Shown here one piece after another: positions 1-5,539 of a stretch of 7,034 nucleotides of DNA. Within the stretch, counting starts at the first letter, position 1. Each line of letters starts with the position of its first letter. The notes beneath the pieces were generated by a model. That model had not been told where the DNA came from. It was given only the letters and a program-made list of their open reading frames with translations, and ran no database searches. Source of the DNA: Pseudomonadota bacterium (GTDB lineage: Bacteria > Pseudomonadota > Gammaproteobacteria > Burkholderiales > Ferrovaceae); NCBI GenBank assembly GCA_021828575.1, contig JAJZEL010000241.1, positions 1-7,034 of the forward strand. The letters run 5' to 3'. The translations under genes and the position numbers were made by a program.

Positions 1-323
1 GCTTGCGGCGTCAAGGTGGCGGTCTCGATCCCGCTGTCCCGGAGTGATTTGTCCAGCGCGGTGACCAGGGCTTGCCCCTGCAGGGGAGCCTCCTTCCGGG
101 TGCCTCCAGGACGGGATTCCAGCACCGTCACCAAGCCTTGCATCTGCTCCAGATCCGTACCCAAGGCAGGCAACTCGCGTTGCAGGACCTCCACGTGACT
201 GGCTGCAGGCTGCCACAGCAGCGACTGGCCGACCAGAATCGCCACCAGCACAGCCAAACCTCCGAGAAACCCCTTTTCCCGTAATGTCCTGGCTTGCCAC
301 CACACCACCATCCGTTCGTTCAT
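1..323 (-). CDS. gspM: Type II secretion inner-membrane platform protein GspM (3' end beyond window)
   Basis: This is the N-terminal 107 residues of a GspM-type platform protein; the rest runs off the left edge. The visible part starts MNERMVVWWQARTLREKG, a short charged and Trp-rich cytoplasmic tail. One hydrophobic membrane segment follows at about residues 19-37, then a periplasmic stretch with heptad-like leucines (VEVLQRELPALGTDLEQMQGL) that fits the coiled coil after the GspM membrane helix. In known T2SS, GspM pairs with GspL in the inner membrane and stabilises it. The ATG at 321-323 overlaps the gspL stop (ATGA), which suggests translational coupling. A GGAGG lies about 10 nt upstream of the start. 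The identification rests on topology plus its place directly after gspL, because GspM sequences are weakly conserved. The ferredoxin-like C-terminal domain cannot be seen here. Confidence 0.85.
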   Translation of the reverse strand, partial: MNERMVVWWQARTLREKGFLGGLAVLVAILVGQSLLWQPAASHVEVLQRELPALGTDLEQMQGLVTVLESRPGGTRKEAPLQGQALVTALDKSLRDSGIETATLTPQ

Positions 324-1456
324 GGCCTGCCAGCCTCCAATACCCACACACCCGGTTCTGCTGCCTTCCATCGAAGACCCAGACCAACCACCTGCGGTTT
401 CAGCCCCTCAGCCCTGAAGCCCGGCTTGAAATGCACCTTGAGGACATCCCCCTGGTAGTCCAGTGATTGCACGGCATCGCCGGGAACCTTGTCCAGCAGT
501 CGTGACAAGGCTGCCAGACGCATCAGGAAGGGATCCTGCTGGTCGTGTGTATCCATGGCCCGGCGCAAGGCCATGAGGGGCGACACGCCATCCGGCACGC
601 TGGGCAGGTGGGTGCGTGCAAGCTGCTGCATGGCCTGCTGCAAATGCCGTTCCTGAAAATGCAGCTTGAGCCAGTACAGGTTGAGCCCTGCCAGTTGAAC
701 AACCAGAGCCAAGCCTGCCAGAGCCATCACGTGACGCCACGCATACCACTGTCCCCACCCGCCCCCTGCCCGCGAAAAAAACTCGTACTGGCAAAGATCG
801 ATGGCTTGCTCCGGCACACTGGTACGTACCCAGGACTCCAGCCCGCCTGCCTGTGCCACCAGACCGGCACTGGGCATGCCAGGCCACCCCGCCTGCACGG
901 ACAGGTCTTCTCGTCGCATCCTGATGCCCCAGCCAGCCAGATTGCTGCCGCGCCAGGACACCACCACCTCGTCCGTACCGGACACATCCGCATGCATCAA
1001 CGTATTTTCAGGCTGCAAATGTGCGGAAGACACCATATGTAGCGCCCCACGGCCTGGCCCGAAAAACTGCCGATGCAAATGGCGCATCCAGGCCCGATCC
1101 ACCACCGCCACCGTCCACTGCCCATCCACTCCCTTTGCCGAAGATGGCGCGAAATGACACCATTCCGCGGGAGTGGCCAGCGATTCCTCGATCAGGTGTG
1201 GCAAGACTTCCTTCCAGCGGGAAACCGACAATTTGCCCAGGTGGGGCCATGCGCCCTGCAACAGGAGCACATCAGAAGCAGGCAGCACCAGCACTGTACG
1301 ATCGGAGCGCGGCAACTCTTCTGGATGAGCCACCCCCTGGCGCACCACGGACACCGGAGTCCCTCCACGGGAAAGCATAAAAGGCAGCGGCCCCAGAGCC
1401 CACTGGTCAGGTGGTGTCTGCGGCCGGGGGGGCAGGGCCACCCAGCAAGTCAGCAA
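320..1456 (-). CDS. gspL: Type II secretion platform protein GspL
   Basis: GspL is a bitopic inner-membrane protein that recruits the GspE ATPase through its actin-like cytoplasmic domain and pairs with GspM in the periplasm. The 378-residue product shows a cytoplasmic domain at about 1-235, including a VLVLPASDVLLLQ stretch (about 55-67) and LPHLIEESLATPAEWCHF (about 85-102) typical of the GspL family. A single membrane helix follows at about 242-264, then a periplasmic ferredoxin-like tail. The start given is TTG at 1454-1456. It places the conserved LP at residues 8-9, as I recall for other GspL proteins. However, the only good Shine-Dalgarno (GGGAGG, 1474-1479) lies 17 nt from it, and 8 nt from an in-frame ATT at 1463-1465, so the true start is open. 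The coding strand has a C7 run near codons 9-11. The gene follows gspK closely and overlaps gspM by 4 nt. Confidence 0.88.
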   Translation of the reverse strand: MLTCWVALPPRPQTPPDQWALGPLPFMLSRGGTPVSVVRQGVAHPEELPRSDRTVLVLPASDVLLLQGAWPHLGKLSVSRWKEVLPHLIEESLATPAEWCHFAPSSAKGVDGQWTVAVVDRAWMRHLHRQFFGPGRGALHMVSSAHLQPENTLMHADVSGTDEVVVSWRGSNLAGWGIRMRREDLSVQAGWPGMPSAGLVAQAGGLESWVRTSVPEQAIDLCQYEFFSRAGGGWGQWYAWRHVMALAGLALVVQLAGLNLYWLKLHFQERHLQQAMQQLARTHLPSVPDGVSPLMALRRAMDTHDQQDPFLMRLAALSRLLDKVPGDAVQSLDYQGDVLKVHFKPGFRAEGLKPQVVGLGLRWKAAEPGVWVLEAGRP

Positions 1457-1469
1457 TTCGGCAATGGTT

Positions 1470-2471
1470 CTATCCTCCCAGCGTCACACCATCGGGCCAT
1501 CCCGGCCTGATCCACAGCACCCTCGTTGTTTCCCCTTGTCTGGACCGGCGGCTCACCAGCACCTGTTGCCGCAAGGTCACCCGCCCCAGATGCAATTGTT
1601 CCACCACCCAGAAATACTCGGATGCCACGTTCAGGTTGCGCGCGCTGATGGCCAGCACTCGGGGCGCCCGTTGATTCAACCGGGTTATCAGGGCATTGTA
1701 ATCGGTAAAAAAGGCTTGCGAGCGATCCTGCACCAGGAGATTGGCTGTTCCTGCGTCCACGCCCAGAAGCGCTGCAAGCAACAGGGGGGAAGCCGTATTG
1801 GCATTCACGGGTGTGGGCCTTCGCAACACCACCAAATACTGCGACAGGTTTTCCATGTCGGAAGGGGTGACTCCAGGCAGCAGGTGCAGGAGATCCTGCG
1901 GGACCAGGGGAGGCAGTCCGGTATCGGCAGTGGCACTGACGGGAGGTCTGCTGGTCAGCAGGTATTGCGCCACGATGCCGGCTCCTGCGGGATCGAGCCC
2001 GAGGCCCTGGAGCAGGCGGGCAAATATGCCCACCGCTTCCGTGTTGATGCCATTGGCCACTACCCAGCCCCCATCCCCGCCAGGAGCACTCACATCCACC
2101 AGCGACGTCAGATTGAAACGGCTGGTGGCATCCACGATGCGACCCGCCAGCCAGGCGTCCTCATCCTGTGCCACCGCCGCTCCCTGGCCTTGCAGAACGC
2201 CGTTCAGGGGCGTCCTGGCAATGGGTACGGCCCATACCTCCCCCAAATGATCCACCGCACCGGTTTGAAAAAGGTCTTCCCTGAGAATGAGCCTGGCCCA
2301 GTCCACGGCCCCCACCCCCAGCCACTGGGCCTGGTCCTTCAGACGCTCGTTCTCGAGAAAGCGCATGCGCACCTGTTCCCTCCAGAACAGACCACTGACC
2401 AGTGTGGCCACCAGGGCCACGATCAGCAACGCGCTGAGCAGGGCTGCACCGCGATCTCCATGTGTTTTCAT
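1470..2471 (-). CDS. gspK: Minor pseudopilin GspK
   Basis: GspK is the largest minor pseudopilin and caps the pseudopilus tip with GspI and GspJ. The 333-residue protein starts MKTHGDRG, then AALLSALLIVALVATLVSG, a prepilin leader cut after Gly8 followed by the hydrophobic N-terminal helix. Position +5 of the mature protein is Ser rather than Glu, which is the known hallmark of GspK. The long globular part (about residues 35-333) fits the family length. It includes a helix-hairpin-helix-like alpha domain with the segment PVNANTASPLLLAALLGV (about 223-240), very typical of GspK. The start lies 10 nt after the gspJ stop, with only a weak ribosome site. The last codons of gspK (GGA GGA) form the Shine-Dalgarno for gspL. 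The leader would be processed by a GspO/PilD peptidase not present in this window. Confidence 0.95.
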   Translation of the reverse strand: MKTHGDRGAALLSALLIVALVATLVSGLFWREQVRMRFLENERLKDQAQWLGVGAVDWARLILREDLFQTGAVDHLGEVWAVPIARTPLNGVLQGQGAAVAQDEDAWLAGRIVDATSRFNLTSLVDVSAPGGDGGWVVANGINTEAVGIFARLLQGLGLDPAGAGIVAQYLLTSRPPVSATADTGLPPLVPQDLLHLLPGVTPSDMENLSQYLVVLRRPTPVNANTASPLLLAALLGVDAGTANLLVQDRSQAFFTDYNALITRLNQRAPRVLAISARNLNVASEYFWVVEQLHLGRVTLRQQVLVSRRSRQGETTRVLWIRPGWPDGVTLGG

Positions 2472-2481
2472 AACCAGGCGC

Positions 2482-3096
2482 TCAATCCTGGCCCGTGAGG
2501 CAAATTCTGGAATAGGGAAACTCCTGGCCAGGCCAGAACACAGACAGCTCCAGTCCCCTCACGAGAGGAAAGGCGGCAGGCAGTCGGCCCGCCACACCCG
2601 AACCTTCGACAAAGGCCTGACCTGTCAGACCCTCGGCCCCTTTGAGCAGCACCACCGGATCGCCCCCATACACGCTCCCCGGATCCTCGCCCTGCTGCAA
2701 GGCGGTCCACTTGCCCAGCCATTCCAGCCGACTGCCCAAAGGAGGTGACTCCCAGCGCTCCACGTCACCCTGGTGCAACAGGTAAGTCACCATCACGCGC
2801 TGTCGTGTGCCATCCGGCCAGGCCTTGCTCCTGATCATGTCGATGCGTTCAGGCACCGACACACTGACCGGCACGCCAGCCTGCCATCCATCCGGTGTAT
2901 CCATGGCCGCACAATCGCCGGTCCACTGGTCAAACAGGCGTTTCAGGGCATCGAACTGCTGTCCTCGCGCTTCAAGTGACACACGTGTCCTCACCATGGC
3001 ATCCAGTGCCCTCCAGGCCAGCAACGACATGAGCGCCATCAGGAAAAGGGCCACCATCATTTCCAGCAGGGTGAACCCGCGTTTTTCACAGCACAT
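2482..3096 (-). CDS. gspJ: Minor pseudopilin GspJ
   Basis: GspJ is a minor pseudopilin of the pseudopilus tip that binds GspI and GspK. The 204-residue product has a class III prepilin signal: leader MCCEKRG, cleavage after Gly7, then FTLLEMMVALFLMALMSLLAW with Glu at +5 and a continuous hydrophobic helix to about residue 28. The next part (about 29-65) is amphipathic, containing RALDAMV and FDALKRLFDQW, followed by a beta-rich globular domain, as in GspJ. The size matches the family (about 190-220). The gene overlaps the end of gspI by 11 nt, and an AGCAGG is present just before the ATG. Two adjacent cysteines in the leader are a small oddity. GspJ is preferred over another minor pseudopilin because of its length and its place between gspI and gspK. 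Confidence 0.94.
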   Translation of the reverse strand: MCCEKRGFTLLEMMVALFLMALMSLLAWRALDAMVRTRVSLEARGQQFDALKRLFDQWTGDCAAMDTPDGWQAGVPVSVSVPERIDMIRSKAWPDGTRQRVMVTYLLHQGDVERWESPPLGSRLEWLGKWTALQQGEDPGSVYGGDPVVLLKGAEGLTGQAFVEGSGVAGRLPAAFPLVRGLELSVFWPGQEFPYSRICLTGQD

Positions 3097-3466
3097 GAGC
3101 CTGCTCGTTGGCCAAAACCGAAATCGCAGTGGCCAGTACGGAAGTTTCGCCCGACGCGGTCACCGTCACCACCACTTGCCTGAAAAAAGGGTTGGGCGTG
3201 GGACTCACGGTCACGTGACACACGAAATGGTATGCCCCCTGAGGGCAATCGCTGGTGGTTTCTCCCATGCCCGGCCACGTGCGATCAAGACGCAACTGGG
3301 CCAGTTGGTTATCGGCACTCCACTGGGCCAGCAGTCGGGGAGCGAGGTCCTGACTGACGCGTGTCACCCCCCCCAATGCCCGCATGCCGGCAGCCAGTGC
3401 CACACTGGTGATGAACAGCGCCACAAGTACCTCGAGCAAGGTGAATCCGTCAGCAAGACGCTTCAT
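3086..3466 (-). CDS. gspI: Minor pseudopilin GspI
   Basis: GspI is the small minor pseudopilin that nucleates the tip complex with GspJ and GspK. The 126-residue product begins MKRLADG, is predicted to be cut after Gly7, and continues FTLLEVLVALFITSVALAAG with Glu at +5; the EVLVAL motif is typical of GspI. The globular part is short (about residues 35-126), with two Cys residues (about 74 and 83) that could form a disulphide in the periplasm. The ATG overlaps the stop of gspH (ATGA), so translation is probably coupled. An uninterrupted run of eight G on the coding strand (positions 3367-3374) falls in the codons for the Gly-Gly after the N-terminal helix and could slip during replication. 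Length and neighbours support GspI over GspH. Confidence 0.94.
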   Translation of the reverse strand: MKRLADGFTLLEVLVALFITSVALAAGMRALGGVTRVSQDLAPRLLAQWSADNQLAQLRLDRTWPGMGETTSDCPQGAYHFVCHVTVSPTPNPFFRQVVVTVTASGETSVLATAISVLANEQAHVL

Positions 3467-3951
3467 GGTTTTGGAGCCACTGCCGCGTAATGGCCCAGAG
3501 CATCCGGCTGCAGCAGGTAGGTCTCGCCCTGCCGTTCCAGAATGAGCGTGTCGCCCGGAAGGGAGGTCTCTGCATCAAAACGAATCTCTGCCCGGGGCAG
3601 ATCTTCCGGCAGGCCCGGCACCCGAAGATGGTCCAGGTCGGTGATGAAGACACCAGAAGGCAAATCATGACTGTTCATCGCCTGCCATTCCTCGCCATTT
3701 CCCTGCAGAAATTGCCAGCCATGGTGGGTCATTTCCAGCATGAGGGGCTGACCCGAAAAAGCTGCATCGTCCGAGGCCAGATTCATGCAGGCGGCCAGTT
3801 GTGTAGCTTCATTGGCCAGAGATTGATGGCGCGCACTGCCCTTGAAGGAGAGGGTGACCATGCCCAGAATCAATCCCATGAGCAGAAGCACCACCATCAT
3901 TTCAAGCAGCGTAAAGCCCTGATCACTGGCCCCAGTTCCCGATGTCCGCAT
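3463..3951 (-). CDS. gspH: Minor pseudopilin GspH
   Basis: GspH is a minor pseudopilin that joins the tip complex to the GspG filament. From the ATG at 3949-3951 the protein has 162 residues: leader MRTSGTGASDQG, cleavage after Gly12, then FTLLEMMVVLLLMGLILGMV with Glu at +5. A helical spine with SLANEATQLAACMNLASDDAAF follows, then a beta-rich domain. The LA.E...LA....LA..DA spacing is common in GspH/FimT-like proteins. This start is chosen because GAAGG lies 5 nt upstream; the adjacent ATG at 3952-3954 is nearly equivalent. A longer in-frame start at 4029 would give an improbably long leader lying wholly inside gspG. The chosen start overlaps the end of gspG by 29 nt. Confidence 0.9.
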   Translation of the reverse strand: MRTSGTGASDQGFTLLEMMVVLLLMGLILGMVTLSFKGSARHQSLANEATQLAACMNLASDDAAFSGQPLMLEMTHHGWQFLQGNGEEWQAMNSHDLPSGVFITDLDHLRVPGLPEDLPRAEIRFDAETSLPGDTLILERQGETYLLQPDALGHYAAVAPKP

Positions 3952-4345
3952 CATTGCCTTCACCACCCGGTTTGCCATCCGCTCCCAGACTCCAGACGTC
4001 AATTTCACCATGCTGTCCGGGCTGGGCATACTGGTAAGGGTGCCCCCAGGGATCGTTGGGCACCCGGTCGAGACAGGCCTTCCAGTTGCTGGGCAGCGGG
4101 TCCGTCGTGGGTTGTGTCACCAGTGCAGCCAAACCCTGTTCGGTGGTGGGATACCGGCCATTGTCGAGCTTGTAGAGGTCAAGTGCCTGCACGATGCTGG
4201 CCACGTCCTGGCGCGCCGCAATACGACGCGCCTCATCGGGCCTGCTCATCACGCGCGGGACGATGAGCGCCGCCAGAATGGCGATGATGACCATGACCAC
4301 CATGATTTCGATGAGCGTGAAACCTCGCGCGACGGTCCGTTGCAT
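3923..4345 (-). CDS. gspG: Major pseudopilin GspG
   Basis: GspG is the major pseudopilin whose polymer forms the T2SS pseudopilus in the periplasm. The 140-residue product starts MQRTVARG, is predicted to be cut after Gly8, then runs FTLIEIMVVMVIIAILAALIVP with Glu at +5. Family marks include RVMSRPDEAR after the helix, LDLYKLDNGRYPTTEQGLAAL in the middle, and a C-terminal calcium-site region (DVWSLGADGKPGGEG then NDADIGNW). Proline residues in NDPWGHPYQY match the GspG core. An ATG at 4352-4354 would add three residues; the one at 4343-4345 is preferred because a GGA lies 9 nt upstream of it. It is the first gene of the minus-strand operon, with a candidate extended -10 promoter just upstream and gspC divergent on the other side. 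Confidence 0.97.
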   Translation of the reverse strand: MQRTVARGFTLIEIMVVMVIIAILAALIVPRVMSRPDEARRIAARQDVASIVQALDLYKLDNGRYPTTEQGLAALVTQPTTDPLPSNWKACLDRVPNDPWGHPYQYAQPGQHGEIDVWSLGADGKPGGEGNDADIGNWGQ

Positions 4346-4364
4346 GGCATGCATTCCGTTGGTT

Positions 4365-4393
4365 TTGCAAATGAAGACAGGTCCGGTTATTGT
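4365..4393 (+). promoter_or_regulatory. Candidate sigma-70 promoter of gspC
   Basis: TTGCAA at 4365-4370 (4 of 6 to TTGACA) and TATTGT at 4388-4393 (4 of 6 to TATAAT) are separated by exactly 17 nt. Transcription would start around 4399-4401, only 2-4 nt before the gspC ATG at 4403. The -10 overlaps the -10 proposed for the opposite gspG promoter. Both hexamers are imperfect, so this is a tentative call. Confidence 0.4.
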
Positions 4394-4397
4394 AGCA
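4389..4397 (-). promoter_or_regulatory. Candidate extended -10 promoter of the gspG-M operon
   Basis: Read on the minus strand, this is TGCTACAAT, an extended -10 element (TGn then TACAAT, 5 of 6 matches to TATAAT). No good -35 hexamer lies 16-18 nt upstream, which the TG extension may offset. Transcription would start near 4382 on an A, giving a leader of about 28-37 nt before the two candidate gspG starts. It is the only -10-like element I found in this short spacer for the minus strand. Assignment is by eye only. Confidence 0.5.
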
Positions 4398-4402
4398 GCA
4401 TC

Positions 4403-4849
4403 ATGGTGCAACTCCGTTTCTCCTCACCCGCGACAATTCATGTGCGCACAGCCCAGGGAGTTGTCATTGCCTTGCTGGCCGGAATCACTGGGTTGTGGGC
4501 AATACGCCTGACTACGCCTGCGCCCACCCTGGTGCCCATTCCTTACGTTCCCCCCACCGAAAACCTGGACCATCTGGAAGGCCAGACGGTGTTTTCTGGC
4601 AAAGGCAACCTGCAGGGTCCTCTGGCGCTTCACGGCATCATCTGGGGACAAGTCGGGGACAGCGTGGCTCTCCTTTCCCTCAACGGAGGCCCCGAACGGG
4701 CCATTCGCCCGGGACACGAACTCGCCCCGGGAATCCGGCTGCTGGAAGTGCAGGCCGGAGCCGTGGTGCTGGACCGTCAGGGCCAGCGTGTCATACTCGA
4801 ACTGCCCAAACAGTCCATTCCCTCAATTGGCCCGACATCCCCGCATTGA
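4403..4849 (+). CDS. gspC: Short type II secretion protein GspC (HR domain only)
   Basis: GspC links the inner-membrane platform to the GspD secretin through its periplasmic homology-region (HR) domain. The 148-residue product has a short cytoplasmic tail, one membrane helix at about 17-35 (GVVIALLAGITGLWAIRL) and a Pro-rich linker. An HR-like beta domain follows at about 60-136: VFSGKG, LALHGIIWG, ERAIRPGHELAPGIRLLEV, AVVLDRQGQRVILEL. The protein then ends without the C-terminal PDZ or coiled-coil domain found in many longer GspC proteins. Short forms of this kind are, from memory, usual in betaproteobacteria. The ATG at 4403 is the only sensible start, but no Shine-Dalgarno precedes it. It is divergent from gspG instead of heading the operon, and its end overlaps the next gene. 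A PilP- or GspN-type protein is the alternative identity. Confidence 0.82.
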   Translation: MVQLRFSSPATIHVRTAQGVVIALLAGITGLWAIRLTTPAPTLVPIPYVPPTENLDHLEGQTVFSGKGNLQGPLALHGIIWGQVGDSVALLSLNGGPERAIRPGHELAPGIRLLEVQAGAVVLDRQGQRVILELPKQSIPSIGPTSPH

Positions 4850-5528
4850 CCAGTACCGGGGCATCGCCATTGTGATGATGGTGATGTTCCATGCTTGTTA
4901 TGACCTCACCTTTTTCGGCTTCGCCCGTTTCAGGATGCTGGAAGATCCTTTCTGGCTGGGGTGGCGCACGGTGATCGTCAGCAGCTTCGTGTTCGTGTCA
5001 GGATATTCCCTGTTCCTTTCACGCTCTGGCTCCCGCCGAAACCTCCGCATCCGTCTGGTCCAACTGGGCGGGTGCGCCATGCTGGTGAGCCTGGTGAGTG
5101 CCGTGCTGTTTGCTTCGCGCTGGATTTACTTTGGTGTGCTGCACTTTTTCTTCCTGAGCCAGTGGCTGACTCGCCCGCTCCTGAAGCACGTCCGTTTCCT
5201 GGGACCGGCAGGTCTGGTGCTTTTCATTGCTGGCTGGCTGCCCGGATTCGACTTCATGAACCCGCGATGGCTGAACTGGATCGGCCTAGCCAGCCAGAAA
5301 CCGTTCACTGAAGACTATGCTCCCCTCATTCCCTGGGTGGGTCTGTTCTGGATGGGTACGTGGGCCGGGTGTTACCTGCCGGCCCTGGCAGGGCCGGCAG
5401 CAGGCATTGCTTCCTCGTCAGGCGGCTTGTTGCAAACTCTGGGCCGACACAGCCTGCTGGTCTACATGGTGCACCAGCCGCTGCTGTTTGGTCTGATGAT
5501 GGGCGCGCAGCGCATCCTGCACCCCTGA
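4788..5528 (+). CDS. DUF1624 / heparan-alpha-glucosaminide N-acetyltransferase-like membrane protein
   Basis: This 246-residue protein is an integral membrane protein with about seven hydrophobic helices (near 24-45, 58-77, 92-109, 112-128, 138-152, 180-198 and 221-241). The start RIDQYRGIAIVMMVMFHACYDL (19-40) matches the R.D..RG.A...M..FH.C.DL pattern of the DUF1624 / HGSNAT-like family. The ending LGRHSLLVYMVHQPLL (218-233) is the typical GR.SL..Y..HQP motif. Relatives are thought to move acetyl groups across the membrane to sugars; substrate and reaction here are unknown. The start is a GTG at 4788, which overlaps gspC by 62 nt in another frame; a TTG at 4827 would shorten the protein by 13 residues and the overlap to 23 nt. 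Neither has a strong ribosome site. It is probably co-transcribed with gspC. A GC-rich 10-bp inverted repeat lies inside the gene at 5377-5399. Confidence 0.8.
   Translation: MSYSNCPNSPFPQLARHPRIDQYRGIAIVMMVMFHACYDLTFFGFARFRMLEDPFWLGWRTVIVSSFVFVSGYSLFLSRSGSRRNLRIRLVQLGGCAMLVSLVSAVLFASRWIYFGVLHFFFLSQWLTRPLLKHVRFLGPAGLVLFIAGWLPGFDFMNPRWLNWIGLASQKPFTEDYAPLIPWVGLFWMGTWAGCYLPALAGPAAGIASSSGGLLQTLGRHSLLVYMVHQPLLFGLMMGAQRILHP
5377..5399. repeat. Perfect 10-bp inverted repeat with 3-nt loop
   Basis: TGCCGGCCCT (5377-5386), GGC loop (5387-5389) and AGGGCCGGCA (5390-5399) form a perfect, very GC-rich hairpin inside the acyltransferase gene, in the codons for LPALAGPA. No T tract follows on either strand, so it does not look like a rho-independent terminator. 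It could simply reflect codon choice for an Ala/Gly/Pro-rich stretch. Confidence 0.7.
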
Positions 5529-5539
5529 GGCCTGTGTTC

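Noticed and set aside
1464..2498. A 344-codon open frame on the plus strand lying across all of gspK
   Set aside because: It is antisense to a well-supported gspK. Its His/Gln/Pro-rich product looks like a GC-bias shadow, with no domain, and it has no promoter or ribosome site I can see.
3952..4029. A longer gspH start at 4029
   Set aside because: It would add about 26 residues before the prepilin leader and lies inside gspG; the ATG at 3951 has a ribosome site and gives a normal leader.
3490..4266. A 258-codon plus-strand open frame antisense to gspH and gspG
   Set aside because: Both minus-strand genes have clear prepilin motifs, and the antisense product resembles no family.
4010..4402. 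A long in-frame upstream extension of gspC to 4010
   Set aside because: It would be antisense to gspG and has no family similarity; the GspC-like sequence begins at the ATG at 4403.
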